From positions 1,218,263 through 1,282,262 of the forward strand of contig CAWCPX010000005.1 in assembly GCA_963797605.1 (NCBI GenBank): a DNA stretch of 64,000 bases, read 5' to 3'. Made by a program: the position numbers and the translations under genes. Source of the stretch: DASQPR01 sp963797605 (GTDB lineage Bacteria > Actinomycetota > Actinomycetes > Mycobacteriales > Micromonosporaceae). This document shows positions 41,361-50,632 of this stretch, in pieces (the first letter of the stretch is position 1; each line of letters starts with the position of its first letter). The notes under the pieces are model-generated. The model ran no database searches and was not told where the DNA came from. It saw only the letters and a program-made list of their open reading frames with translations.

Positions 41361-42110
41361 TTACCGGCCCTGGTTCGCGACCGCGGCAACGGCCGTCGCG
41401 GCGGCTTCCGGGTCGAGGTAGGTGCCGCCTGCGATGACCGGGCGCAGCGTCTCGTCGTCGAGGTCGTAGCGCAGCGGGATGCCCGTCGGGATGTTGAGCG
41501 CCGCGATCGCCTCATCGGAGATCCCGTCGAGGTGCTTGACGATCGCGCGCAGCGAGTTGCCGTGCGCGACCACGAGCACCGTCTTGCCCAGGCGCAGATC
41601 CGGCACGAGCGAGTCGTACCAGTAAGGCAGGGCCCGGGTCAGCACGTCTTTGAGGCATTCGGTGCGGGGCTTGAGCTCCGGCGGCAGCCCGGCGTAGCGC
41701 GGGTCGTCGATCTGCGAGAACTCGTCGTCATCGGCCAGCGGCGGCGGTGGCACGTCGTAGGAGCGGCGCCAGAGCATGAACTGCTCCTCGCCGAACTCTG
41801 CGAGGGTTTGCTTCTTGTCTTTGCCCTGCAACGCGCCGTAGTGGCGTTCGTTAAGGCGCCAGGAGCGCGAGACCGGAATCCAGTGCCGGTCGGCGGTGTG
41901 CAACACGATCTCGCTCGTGCGGATCGCGCGGCGCAGCACCGACGTGTGCACGACGTCCGGCAGGAGCCCTTCGGCAGCGAGCAGTTCGCCACCGCGTCGG
42001 GCCTCGGCCTCGCCGGACGCGCTGAGGTCGACGTCGACCCAGCCTGTGAACAGGTTCTTCGCGTTCCATTCGCTCTCGCCGTGGCGCAGCAGGATCAAGG
42101 TGCGAGTCAT
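41361..42110 (-). CDS. gpmA: 2,3-bisphosphoglycerate-dependent phosphoglycerate mutase
   Basis: Interconverts 3- and 2-phosphoglycerate in glycolysis. It has 249 residues from ATG 42110. The phospho-His motif LILLRHGESEWNAKNLFTGW starts the protein. SWRLNERHYGALQGKDKKQT is the substrate loop, and VLVVAHGNSLRAIVKHLDGI holds the second His. The frame is open to 42194 but no better start is there. Its place next to the SenX3/RegX3 system and upstream of YbjN-mshA is conserved in mycobacteria (gpm1). Confidence 0.96.
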   Translation of the reverse strand: MTRTLILLRHGESEWNAKNLFTGWVDVDLSASGEAEARRGGELLAAEGLLPDVVHTSVLRRAIRTSEIVLHTADRHWIPVSRSWRLNERHYGALQGKDKKQTLAEFGEEQFMLWRRSYDVPPPPLADDDEFSQIDDPRYAGLPPELKPRTECLKDVLTRALPYWYDSLVPDLRLGKTVLVVAHGNSLRAIVKHLDGISDEAIAALNIPTGIPLRYDLDDETLRPVIAGGTYLDPEAAATAVAAVANQGR

Positions 42111-42258
42111 GCCGCCAGTCTTCCAAATCTCCCTGGGCCATCGCCCGCGGCCACCTGGTGACGACCGCCACGTGAGAAATCGGATGACCAGCACCCTGCG
42201 AGCCCACTAGGTTGTAAGGCACCCAAAGCAGAGCAGTCATTACCGATGAGGAGCCGGC

Positions 42259-43518
42259 GTGCGTCGTTGGATCAACGAAACCGCTGGCGGCCTCCCCCGA
42301 GCGTTCTGGCACCTGTGGGTGGGCACGCTCATCAATCGGCTCGGCAACTTCACGATCCTCTACCTCGAGATCAACCTCGTCGCCCGTTACCACGTGACTG
42401 CCGGTTTCGCGGGTCTCGTGATCGGCTTGAGCGGGGCCGGCAGCGCGTTCGGCTCACTCGCCGGCGGCGTGCTCGCCGATCGGTGGGGCCGCCGGGCCAC
42501 GCTCCTGACGGCCAACCTCGCCAGCGTCGCCGCCACGCTCGCGCTGGGCGTCACCGGCAACCCGACCGCGATCGTGATCCTCGCGACCACCTACGGCTTC
42601 TTCAACGGCCTGGCCCGGCCCGCGTTCAGCGCGATGATGGTCGACGTCCTCGGCGATCGTCAGCGCGTGCGCGGCTTCAACCTCAACTACTGGGCGATCA
42701 ACATCGGCTTCACCGGCGCCGCCACGGTGGCCGGGCTCCTGGCCGACTCGCCGCGCATGACGCTGTTCGCGCTCGACGCGGCCGCCGCGGCCGCCAGCGC
42801 TTTTTGGATCTTTTTCCGGGTACGGGAGACCGCGCCGGCGCCGCTGTTCCAGACGATTTCGGCCGCACCAATGGCGCCGCGAGGGCTCCGTCACGTCGTG
42901 GCGGATCGTCCGTTCATGACGCTCGTCGCTTTGAACCTGGGCCTGTGGACAGTCATCTCCACGCTCACCCTGATGCCGGTCACGATGCTGCACCACGGTC
43001 TCCGGCCGGCCGCGTTCGGTTCGATCATCGCGGTCAACGGCGTCCTGATCATCTTCGGGCAACTGTTCGTGCCGCGGCTGCTCCGAGGCCGTTCTCGCAC
43101 CGGCGTGCTCGCGACGGCTGCCGTCTTGGTCGGGGTCGGATTCGGCGCGGTCGCGTTCGCTCCCAACGTGCTGTTGCTCTGTCTGACCGTCGTGATCTGG
43201 ACGATCGGCGAGATGACGTCGTCGCCCACCAACTCGTCGCTCATCGCCGACCTCTCGGCCCCGTTGATGCGTGGCCGCTACCAAGGTCTCGCGAGCCTCA
43301 GCTACTCCACCGGTGCCTTCATCGCGCCCGTCGTCGGCGGGTACGCGATCGATCACTTCGGCGACTCGTCCGTGTGGCTCGGCGGTTTCGTGCTCGGAAT
43401 GCTCGTGGCGCTCGGGCATCTGATCGCGGGGCCGTTGCGCGAGCGGCGCGTCGCTGCGCTCCGAGCCGCCCGCGCACCGGAATCCACCAACCCGCTCACC
43501 GACCCGGCTAGGGTGTAG
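42259..43518 (+). CDS. MFS transporter (multidrug efflux-type)
   Basis: A 419-residue permease with 12 predicted helices. FGSLAGGVLADRWGRRATLL is the conserved loop after helix 2 (GxxADRxGRR), a motif of proton-driven efflux MFS proteins. The second half repeats a shorter form (VNGVLIIFGQLFVPRLLRGR). The GTG start has GAGGAG in front. It faces away from gpmA. No regulator adjoins it. Substrate unknown. Confidence 0.88.
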   Translation: MRRWINETAGGLPRAFWHLWVGTLINRLGNFTILYLEINLVARYHVTAGFAGLVIGLSGAGSAFGSLAGGVLADRWGRRATLLTANLASVAATLALGVTGNPTAIVILATTYGFFNGLARPAFSAMMVDVLGDRQRVRGFNLNYWAINIGFTGAATVAGLLADSPRMTLFALDAAAAAASAFWIFFRVRETAPAPLFQTISAAPMAPRGLRHVVADRPFMTLVALNLGLWTVISTLTLMPVTMLHHGLRPAAFGSIIAVNGVLIIFGQLFVPRLLRGRSRTGVLATAAVLVGVGFGAVAFAPNVLLLCLTVVIWTIGEMTSSPTNSSLIADLSAPLMRGRYQGLASLSYSTGAFIAPVVGGYAIDHFGDSSVWLGGFVLGMLVALGHLIAGPLRERRVAALRAARAPESTNPLTDPARV

Positions 43519-43586
43519 TTTCCCCCACCCCCACCGGGCGCCCAGACACATTCCGGCACCGGCTCGATGCCCGAAGACTGATCCGC

Positions 43587-45458
43587 ATGCGAACAACCAT
43601 CATCGCCCTCGGTCGATCCGTCGGTCTCCTGTGCCTCGCCGTGCTCTCCGGTCTCGTCTGCGTCGCCACGCTGGTGGCGTTCCTGCCGGCCTTCGGGCTA
43701 GGCATCGTGCTTCTCATCCCGTGGCCGGTCGAAACCGGGCGTCACTTCACGAACCTGGTCCGGCGCGTCTGCAGTCGCTGGTGCGGCGTGACGATCCCGG
43801 TGCCGTACCACGACGCGCCGTTTCCACCGCTGCGGCGCCCCGACGGCCTCTACGAACGCGACGGCAGCCTGCACCGGCACGCGTGGTGGCCGGCGATGTC
43901 CGCGCGGATCGAATGGGCCCTCGGCGACCGCGCCACCGGCAAGGACCTGGTCTGGCTGCTGGCGAACCCGATCGTCGGCGGCGCCGTCGCCGGTTTTCCG
44001 GTCGCGCTCGTCGGCTTCGGTGCCTGGGCCGCCATCACCGGCCGATGGTTCGGTCTGCTCGCCGTACCGGTCGGATTCGCGATCGCCCCCGCCGCCGTGC
44101 GCCTCTACGGTCGCTGGTGCCGCGCGCTGCTCGCCCCGACGTCAACGGCCCGGCTGGCGGCCATCGCGGCACGACGGACGTGGTTCCGGCAGCACCTGCT
44201 CGCCCTGGTCAAGCTGCCCGCGGTCGCCGCGGTCGGGCTGGTCGCGTTCGGTGCGGTCGTCGTCGCGTGGATCGGCATCGTGCTCACCTTCACGATCGGG
44301 CAGGTCTTCGCGTTCGCTCCCGTCATCGATTTGACGCGCCGGGTGGCAGGCCTGCGGCGGGCGCTCGCGAACGAGTGGGAAGGCACCGCCATCGGTTCGC
44401 CGTACCTCCCGGCGGCGCCGCTGATCGTCGAGGCCGACGGCCGTTTCCGGGTCGGCAAGAACCTGTTCCGCACGAAGCGATGGGCCAACTGGAACGAACG
44501 CCAGCAACGCTATTACCGCGATCCGGCCACCTGGCGGGACGTGCTCTCGGCGACGATCGAGCCCATCACCGGCGTGGTGATCGCGTTGATCCCGCCGGCG
44601 ATGTGGGTGTGGGCGATGGGTTGGGTGATCGCGGACGCGTTCGCGGAAATGCGGCACCTTTCGGTGGCGGTCATCGTCGTACGCGTCCTTGCCGGGCTGG
44701 TTCTGCTCGCGCTGCCGGTCGTCATCGCACCGACGTTGCTCCGCTGGCACGGCCGCTTTACGTCGACACTGCTGGCGCCGACCGAGAAGGCCCGGCTGGC
44801 GCTGGAGGTCGCGCGGTTGACCGAGACGCGTGCGGACGCGATCGAGGTACAGGCCGCCGAGGTCCGCCGGATCGAACGCGACCTGCACGACGGTGCCCAG
44901 GCCCGGCTGATCGCGGTCGGACTGACGCTGGGGCTCGCCGAGCGGTCGGTCGACACGGATCCAGCCGCGACACGGGCGCTCATCGTCGCGGCCCGGGAGG
45001 CGTCCGAGACGGCGTTGATCGAGTTGCGCGACCTCGTCCGCGGCATCCACCCGCCGGTCCTCGCCGAACGTGGCCTGGGCGACGCGATCCGGGCCCTCGC
45101 GCTCGATTGCCCGCTGCGGGTCGACGTCACCGTGGACATCCCCGGCGCGCTGCCCGCCCCGGTCGAGTCGGCAGCGTACTTCGCCGTCGGCGAGACGATC
45201 GCGAACGCGGTCCGGCACGCGTACGCGACCGGGATCGACGTCGAGCTGACGTGGCGCGAAGGCCGGCTCGCGATGACCGTGACCGATGATGGTCGCGGCG
45301 GAGCCGATCCGGCCGGTGGCACCGGGCTCGCCGGCATCACGCGGCGGTTGGGCACCTTCGACGGCACCGTGGCGATCGTCAGTCCTCCGGGCGGGCCGAC
45401 CGAGATCAAGATGGAGTTGCCATGCGAGTCGTCCTCGCCGAAGACCTTGTCCTGCTGA
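43587..45458 (+). CDS. NarL-type sensor histidine kinase with duplicated sensor domain
   Basis: A 623-residue kinase with about eight membrane helices in two sensor-domain repeats. The first is about residues 10-230 and the second 300-400, and each ends in a LLAPT-type helix (RALLAPTSTARLAAIA and TLLAPTEKARLALEVA). The phospho-acceptor is in RRIERDLHDGAQARLIAVGL. The HATPase has VGETIANAVRHAYATGIDVE and VTDDGRGGADPAGGTGLAGI. It overlaps the response regulator start by 37 bases. The architecture is that of the kinase at 21.7 kb with an added repeat. Its stimulus is unknown. Confidence 0.9.
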   Translation: MRTTIIALGRSVGLLCLAVLSGLVCVATLVAFLPAFGLGIVLLIPWPVETGRHFTNLVRRVCSRWCGVTIPVPYHDAPFPPLRRPDGLYERDGSLHRHAWWPAMSARIEWALGDRATGKDLVWLLANPIVGGAVAGFPVALVGFGAWAAITGRWFGLLAVPVGFAIAPAAVRLYGRWCRALLAPTSTARLAAIAARRTWFRQHLLALVKLPAVAAVGLVAFGAVVVAWIGIVLTFTIGQVFAFAPVIDLTRRVAGLRRALANEWEGTAIGSPYLPAAPLIVEADGRFRVGKNLFRTKRWANWNERQQRYYRDPATWRDVLSATIEPITGVVIALIPPAMWVWAMGWVIADAFAEMRHLSVAVIVVRVLAGLVLLALPVVIAPTLLRWHGRFTSTLLAPTEKARLALEVARLTETRADAIEVQAAEVRRIERDLHDGAQARLIAVGLTLGLAERSVDTDPAATRALIVAAREASETALIELRDLVRGIHPPVLAERGLGDAIRALALDCPLRVDVTVDIPGALPAPVESAAYFAVGETIANAVRHAYATGIDVELTWREGRLAMTVTDDGRGGADPAGGTGLAGITRRLGTFDGTVAIVSPPGGPTEIKMELPCESSSPKTLSC

Positions 45459-46057
45459 GAGACGGTCTCGTGCTGCTGTTGCAAACTCACGAATGCGACG
45501 TGGTCGCGGCGGTCAGCTCGGGCCCGGAACTCTTGGCCGCGCTGCGTGCACACCAGCCGGACGTAGCCGTCGTGGACGTCCGCCTGCCGCCCTCGTTCAC
45601 CGACGAAGGGCTGCAGGCGGCGTTGACCGCGCGTCGCGAGCGTCCGGGCCTGCCGGTGCTCGTGCTGTCCCAGCATGTCGAGCAGTTGTACGCCCGGGAG
45701 TTGCTCGCGGACGGCTCCGGTGGCATCGGCTACCTGCTCAAGGACCGGGTGTTGCACGCCGAGCAGTTCGTGGACGCGGTCCGTCGTGTGGCGGCCGGCG
45801 GCACCGTTATGGACCCGGACGTGGTGGCGAAGCTGTTCGCCCGCGGCCGTGGCGTCGACCGGCTGACGCCGCGGGAACGGGAGGTGCTGGCACTGATGGC
45901 GGAGGGCCGGTCGAACGCCGCGATCGGGCAGCGGCTTTTCCTGAGCGAGAGCGCGGTCGGCAAGCACACGGCGAGCATCTTCACGAAACTCGATCTGGCA
46001 CCCTCCGACGACGACAACCGCCGCGTGCTGGCTGTGCTCGCGCACCTGCAGTCGTAG
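45422..46057 (+). CDS. NarL/LuxR-type response regulator
   Basis: A 211-residue partner of the overlapping kinase. MRVVLAEDLVLLRDGLVLLL, phospho-Asp in VAVVDVRLPPSFTDEG, and KDRVLHAEQFVDAV form the receiver. VDRLTPREREVLALMAEGRS and SAVGKHTASIFTKLDLAPSD form the LuxR HTH. It is clearly similar to the regulator at 23.0 kb (both keep FTKLDL and RRVLAVL), so the two systems probably arose by duplication. Confidence 0.92.
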   Translation: MRVVLAEDLVLLRDGLVLLLQTHECDVVAAVSSGPELLAALRAHQPDVAVVDVRLPPSFTDEGLQAALTARRERPGLPVLVLSQHVEQLYARELLADGSGGIGYLLKDRVLHAEQFVDAVRRVAAGGTVMDPDVVAKLFARGRGVDRLTPREREVLALMAEGRSNAAIGQRLFLSESAVGKHTASIFTKLDLAPSDDDNRRVLAVLAHLQS

Positions 46058-46152
46058 CTGCCGTGTGGCCTGCGAATCGACCGCGCCGATTCATGGTTGC
46101 CCCGGCCGCCACAACTCACCACGATCCACATGACACCCGGGTTGCCGGTGTC

Positions 46153-46653
46153 CTAGTGCTCGTCGATGAGGTGCGTGAACGCCCGCAGGTTGGCCAGCGA
46201 TTCGCCGCGGGAGACACGCCAGGCCCATTCGCGGCGGATCGCGGTGGCGAAACCGACCTCCAGCATCGTGTCGAACGTCTCGTCCGCGTAGGTAAGCACG
46301 GACCCGAGCAGCCGGTCGAGTTCGTCGGTCGTCACGGCGTGCAGCGGGGTGCGGCCGGTCAGGTAGACGTCACCGACGGCATCGATGGCCCAGGCGACGC
46401 CGTACATGCGGGCGTTGCGTTGCAGCAGCAAGGCCCACAACTCCTCGCGGCGCTCGTCGGGCTGCCGCATGACGAACGCTTCGACCCGCAGGGCGTGCGC
46501 GCCGACGACGAGGTTGACCAGCGTTTTGAGCTTGTGGGTGCCGGGCAGCGTGACGACGTAGGAATTGTCGCCGGACGGCTCCCACACGATCTCGCGCTCG
46601 GTCAACGCGGCCTCGATGATCTCGGCCACGTGGGCTTGCTCCGGAGTCGCCAT
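46153..46653 (-). CDS. YbjN-domain protein, Rv0487-like
   Basis: A 166-residue protein with the YbjN fold, related to type III secretion chaperones. The fold is seen in REIVWEPSGDNSYVVTLPGT, KLKTLVNLVVGAHALRVEAF and LLQRNARMYGVAWAIDAVGD. The role is not known. It directly follows mshA (two-base gap), an arrangement kept in mycobacteria (Rv0486-Rv0487). It may help fold or regulate a neighbouring product, but this is only inference from position. Confidence 0.88.
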   Translation of the reverse strand: MATPEQAHVAEIIEAALTEREIVWEPSGDNSYVVTLPGTHKLKTLVNLVVGAHALRVEAFVMRQPDERREELWALLLQRNARMYGVAWAIDAVGDVYLTGRTPLHAVTTDELDRLLGSVLTYADETFDTMLEVGFATAIRREWAWRVSRGESLANLRAFTHLIDEH

Positions 46654-46655
46654 GG

Positions 46656-47972
46656 TCAGGCTGCTGCGCCGACGCTGCGCCAGTCGGCGGAGAACTCGGC
46701 CTCGATCGTCGCCTGGTGGTGGACCATCGCTTCACGGTAGACCGCCAGCAGGCCGGAGGCCGTTCGAGCCCACGAATACTGGGCCGCGTGTTCGACCGCG
46801 CCACGTGACAGCATCGCCCGCCGGCCGGGCTGGGCCAGCAGATCGCGCAGCACACGGGCCCAGTCGGTCGCGTGGTGGCCGTCGACGAGAACGCCGGAGT
46901 ACTGATCGCGGACGGCCGTGACGAGACCACCCACGGCTGCGGCGACCACCGGCGTGCCGCAGGCCTGCGCTTCCATCGCGACGAGGCCGAACGATTCGTT
47001 GTGGCTCGGCACCGCGACGATGTCAGCGGCTCGGTAAAGGTCCGCGAGCGCGTCTCCGCCCTGCGGCGCCAGGAACACGACCGACGACTCCAGGCCGAGC
47101 GAGTCGACGAGCGCGCCGAGGTCGAGCCCGGAACCGCTGTTGCCGCCGACGATGGCGATGGTCACCTTGCCCGCGAGGTCGGGATCGAGGCGACGCAATT
47201 CGGCGGCGGCTCGTAGCAGCACGTCGGGCGCCTTGAGCGGCTGGATGCGACCGACGAACGCGATCACGTAACCGTCGGTGGGCAGCCCGAATCGGCGGCG
47301 AGCAGCGGCTTGACCGGCGGCGTCGACCGGGCTGAACCGATCGAGATCGACACCCGGCTCGACGACCGCCACGTGGCTCGGGTGCGCGCCGTAGAGATCG
47401 ATCAGCTCACGGGCTTCAGTCGGCGTGTTCGCGACGAGCCGGTCGGACTCGGCAACCACCTGCTCCTCACCGATCACACGGGCCAGCGGCTCTGGCGCGT
47501 CACCGACCGCGAGCAGCCGGTTCTTCACCTTGGCGAGCGTGTGAGCGGAGTGCACCAGCGGCACACCCCAGCGGTCTTTGGCGAGCCAGCCGACCTGGCC
47601 GGAGAGCCAGTAGTGCGAGTGCACGAGATCGTAGTGGCCCGGCGCCCGGGTGGCTTCGGCCCGCAGGACACCCTGCGTGAAGGCACACATCTGGGCGGGG
47701 AGATCCTCCTTGGCCAGACCCTCGAACGGACCGGCGCTGACGTGCCGCACGTGCACACCCGGCGCCATCTCGACGACGGCGGGCAAGCCGCTGCGGGTGG
47801 CCCGAGTAAAGATCTCGACCTCGACGCCCGCGTCCGCCAGCCGCTTCGCGACCTCGACGATATAAACGTTCATGCCCCCGGCGTCACCGGTGCCCGGTTG
47901 GTCGAGCGGCGACGTGTGCACCGAGAGGGTGGCGACTCGACGAGGCAGACTGCTCGTGTGTGTGCGCGCCAC
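46656..47972 (-). CDS. mshA: D-inositol-3-phosphate glycosyltransferase (mycothiol synthesis)
   Basis: Transfers GlcNAc from UDP-GlcNAc to 1D-myo-inositol-3-phosphate, the first step of mycothiol synthesis. It is a 438-residue GT4 enzyme. RVATLSVHTSPLDQPGTGDA and GGMNVYIVEVAKRLADAGVE make up the inositol-phosphate side. Donor-side motifs are VAVVEPGVDLDRFSP, FVGRIQPLKAPDVLLRAAAE and VPSHNESFGLVAMEAQACGT (the EX7E motif). GGAGG lies eight bases before GTG 47972. It is followed by the YbjN gene. It indicates that the organism makes mycothiol. Confidence 0.95.
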   Translation of the reverse strand: MARTHTSSLPRRVATLSVHTSPLDQPGTGDAGGMNVYIVEVAKRLADAGVEVEIFTRATRSGLPAVVEMAPGVHVRHVSAGPFEGLAKEDLPAQMCAFTQGVLRAEATRAPGHYDLVHSHYWLSGQVGWLAKDRWGVPLVHSAHTLAKVKNRLLAVGDAPEPLARVIGEEQVVAESDRLVANTPTEARELIDLYGAHPSHVAVVEPGVDLDRFSPVDAAGQAAARRRFGLPTDGYVIAFVGRIQPLKAPDVLLRAAAELRRLDPDLAGKVTIAIVGGNSGSGLDLGALVDSLGLESSVVFLAPQGGDALADLYRAADIVAVPSHNESFGLVAMEAQACGTPVVAAAVGGLVTAVRDQYSGVLVDGHHATDWARVLRDLLAQPGRRAMLSRGAVEHAAQYSWARTASGLLAVYREAMVHHQATIEAEFSADWRSVGAAA

Positions 47973-48145
47973 CCTGCAAACCTCCGTCGTGCCGACAAGT
48001 TGACGCAGTCATGCGCCAACCTCCACAACCGTGCGCTTCGCCAGGATCTTCCCGTTCTGGAAGATCCTCATGTCCTCCGCATGTCACGAACGTGACGCAC
48101 CTCTCGCTTTTCCCGGTGCGCGCAGCGCCTGGCAAGATCTGGGAC

Positions 48146-48925
48146 ATGAACTCGCCCAAAATCGCCGTCGTCACCGGAGCATCGAGTGGCATCGGCGCCG
48201 CGACCGCCCGCCGCCTCGCCGCCGACGGATTCCACGTGGTCGCCGCCGCACGCAGGGCTGACCGGCTGCACGAACTGGTGGCGGAGATCTCGAAGCTGGG
48301 CGGCGTCGCGACAGCCGTACCCGCCGATGTCAATGCCGACGCGGACGTCGATGCGCTGGTCGCGGCGGTGGCCGCGCTCGACGGTGATCTGGGCCTGCTC
48401 GTGAACGTCGCCGGCGGCGCACACGGATCCGACCCTGTCGCCGGGGCGAGTGTGGCCGACTGGCAGTGGATGTTCGACGTCAACGTGCTCGGCACGCTCC
48501 GGGTTACCAAGGCGCTGCTACCGGCGTTGATCGCGTCCGGCGAGGGCACGATCATCGTGATGAGCTCGACGGCCGGGCACGTCGTCTACGAGGGTGGTGG
48601 CGGCTACGCGGCGGCGAAACACGCGGTCACGGCAATGACCGGCACGCTGCGCCTGGAGCTCAGTGGCCAACCGGTCCGGGTGGTCGAGATCGACCCCGGC
48701 ATGGTGAAGACGGACGAGTTCGCGATGGTGCGATTCGGTGGCGACGCGGCGAAGGCGGCCGCCGTCTATGCCGGGGTCGCGAAACCGCTGGTCGCCGACG
48801 ACATCGCCGAGTGTGTCGCGTGGTGCGCGGAGTTGCCCCACCACGTCAACATCGACCGTCTCGTCGTGCGCCCGCTCGCCCAGGCCGCCCAGCACAAGGT
48901 GCATCGGGTCTTCGACGACCAGTGA
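48146..48925 (+). CDS. Short-chain dehydrogenase/reductase, Rv0484c-like
   Basis: A 259-residue classical SDR. IAVVTGASSGIGAATARRLA is the cofactor loop, LLVNVAGGAHGSDP holds the NAG region, MSSTAGHVVYEGGGGYAAAK carries the Ser-Tyr-Lys triad, and VEIDPGMVKTDEF follows. The RR pair after the loop suggests NADP(H). Substrate unknown. It is divergent from mshA (about 170 bp between starts) as in mycobacteria. ATG 48146 is taken from the alignment to the family; the frame is open further up. Confidence 0.9.
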   Translation: MNSPKIAVVTGASSGIGAATARRLAADGFHVVAAARRADRLHELVAEISKLGGVATAVPADVNADADVDALVAAVAALDGDLGLLVNVAGGAHGSDPVAGASVADWQWMFDVNVLGTLRVTKALLPALIASGEGTIIVMSSTAGHVVYEGGGGYAAAKHAVTAMTGTLRLELSGQPVRVVEIDPGMVKTDEFAMVRFGGDAAKAAAVYAGVAKPLVADDIAECVAWCAELPHHVNIDRLVVRPLAQAAQHKVHRVFDDQ

Positions 48926-48929
48926 TTCG

Positions 48930-49710
48930 GTGGTGAAACCCCTAGGAGCGATCACACGCGGGACGACGAACCCGAACCGGTTGCGTCGCGTCGACAACTG
49001 GATCGCACGTACGTGTGGCGCTCGGATCGCCGGTGCGGCCGACCCTCTCGTCGTCGACCTGGGCTACGGCGCGACCCCGATCACGGCAATCGAACTTCGG
49101 GCCCGGTTGGCGGCGTCGGTTCGGCCAGACGTTCGGGTCGTGGGTCTGGAGATCGATCCCGTGCGAGTCGCTGACGCGCAGCCGTTCGCCCGCCCTCCCG
49201 GCCTGACGTTCGCCCGAGGCGGATTCGAGGCCGCTCGGGCTGCGTCCGATCGTCGTACGGGTGTTCAACGTGCTGCGGCAATACGACGAAGCCGCGGTGC
49301 CGGCGGCCTGGTCCGCGATGACGTCCGCGCTGGCGCCCGACGGTGTCGTCGTCGAGGGTACGTGTGACGAACTGGGCCGCCTGGCCTCGTGGGTGCTCCT
49401 GGACGCGCACGGCCCGCGGTCGTTGACGCTCGCCGCCCGGATGTCCACTCTGGACCGGCCCGCCACTCTGGCGGAACGCCTCCCCAAATCACTGATCCAC
49501 CACAACGTGCCGGGGCAGCCGATTCACGCCCTGATCGGGGCGCTCGACGACGCGTGGACGGCCGCCGCTCCGATCGGCGTCTTCGGCTCCCGGCAACGGT
49601 GGGTTCGGTCCGTCGAGGCCGTGCTGGCGGCGGGGTGGCCGGTGCTGGATCGCCGGCCGGCGTGGCGTCGCGGCGAGCTGACGGTGGAGTGGTCCGCGGT
49701 AGCTCCTTAA
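48930..49710 (+). pseudogene. Class I SAM-dependent methyltransferase, one frameshift
   Basis: The first part (VVKPLGAITRGTTNPNRLRR, then AADPLVVDLGYGATPITAIE, then VRVVGLEIDPVRVADA) is a SAM-binding Rossmann fold with DLGYGATP as motif I. Near 49231 one extra G seems to be present. With it removed the reading continues LGLRPIVVRVFNVLRQYDEA and AMTSALAPDGVVVEGTCDEL to ELTVEWSAVAP. Its 260 residues then look whole. It begins four bases after the SDR gene stop, so it is in the same operon. The substrate is not known. Confidence 0.75.
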
Positions 49711-49833
49711 TTCCGGTGTTGCGCCGGGTGTCCCCGCGCACGAATATTTCATCGCACATGCGACTGTCGTTCGTGTCCGCGTGCGAGCCTCACATCGACA
49801 GGCGACAATCACCCAAAGCGGAGGAGGCCTGCG

Positions 49834-50625
49834 ATGGCACCGCGCCCGGCTCGACACTTCGGGTGCCTGGCGATGGTCATCGTCGGCGTCGTGATCCTCG
49901 GCGGCCTCGGATGGATCGTCGCCACGGCATTCAACGACAACGGCATGTACGTGCACCGATACGCCGCGCCGGGCACCGGATGCGGCGACCGCGCCGAGGC
50001 CGACAACGGTGAGATGACCGACCTCTGGGACAACCCGGACCGGGCGACGATTCGGTGCTTCACCGACCACGTCGTCATGACGCCAGGCGATTCGATCGGA
50101 CGGAGCCTGTTCGCGACCGAGTCAACGATCGATGTCACCCGACGCAGCGACATCGCGGATCGCGGCTACGTCGGATTTCAGGTCCAAGTCGTGGCCGCGA
50201 CCCCGACTGGGCCACTCGGATCGCTCACGGGCATCACGGTCGCGCCACGGCCGAAGGACCCGGCGCCGTTCGATTACCCGTACCCGCGTTATCTGTTCGC
50301 GGTTGACAGCTCCGGCTCCTGGCACGTCCGCCGCTACGACAGATTCGGCACGTTCACGACGGAGATCGCGGCGACGACGGTCGGCGGTCAGCCGGGACGG
50401 CACACCCTGACCGTACGCGTCACCGACAGCACGGGCACGATCGATTTCACCGTGGACGGCGCGCTCGCCTATCGGCTGCGTATCGCCTCGTTCGCCGGCG
50501 CAACCGTGGGTGTCGGGATGGGCTGCCCCGTCGATCCGAACACCGATGACCCACCGCGCCCACTCGACGGATGCGCGGCCGACCTGCGCTCCTACGCGTT
50601 CACCCTTTGGCCGGCGAAGACCTGA
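49834..50625 (+). CDS. Membrane-anchored exported protein of unknown function
   Basis: A 263-residue protein with one N-terminal membrane helix (CLAMVIVGVVILGGLGWIVA, about 11-30) and an outer beta-rich domain. The domain ends in TLTVRVTDSTGTIDFTVDGA, VGVGMGCPVDPNTDDPPRPL and DGCAADLRSYAFTLWP. The order resembles a lectin/LamG-like or DUF1080-like jelly roll, but I cannot assign a family. Four cysteines could form disulfides. GGAGGAGG precedes the ATG. It ends seven bases from the opposing methyltransferase. Confidence 0.7.
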   Translation: MAPRPARHFGCLAMVIVGVVILGGLGWIVATAFNDNGMYVHRYAAPGTGCGDRAEADNGEMTDLWDNPDRATIRCFTDHVVMTPGDSIGRSLFATESTIDVTRRSDIADRGYVGFQVQVVAATPTGPLGSLTGITVAPRPKDPAPFDYPYPRYLFAVDSSGSWHVRRYDRFGTFTTEIAATTVGGQPGRHTLTVRVTDSTGTIDFTVDGALAYRLRIASFAGATVGVGMGCPVDPNTDDPPRPLDGCAADLRSYAFTLWPAKT

Positions 50626-50632
50626 CTGCCAA

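Noticed and set aside
42225..42240. A possible third copy of the hairpin repeat (AAAGCAGAGCAGT)
   Set aside because: Only part of an arm matches and with the order of bases changed. There is no partner arm, so it is chance.
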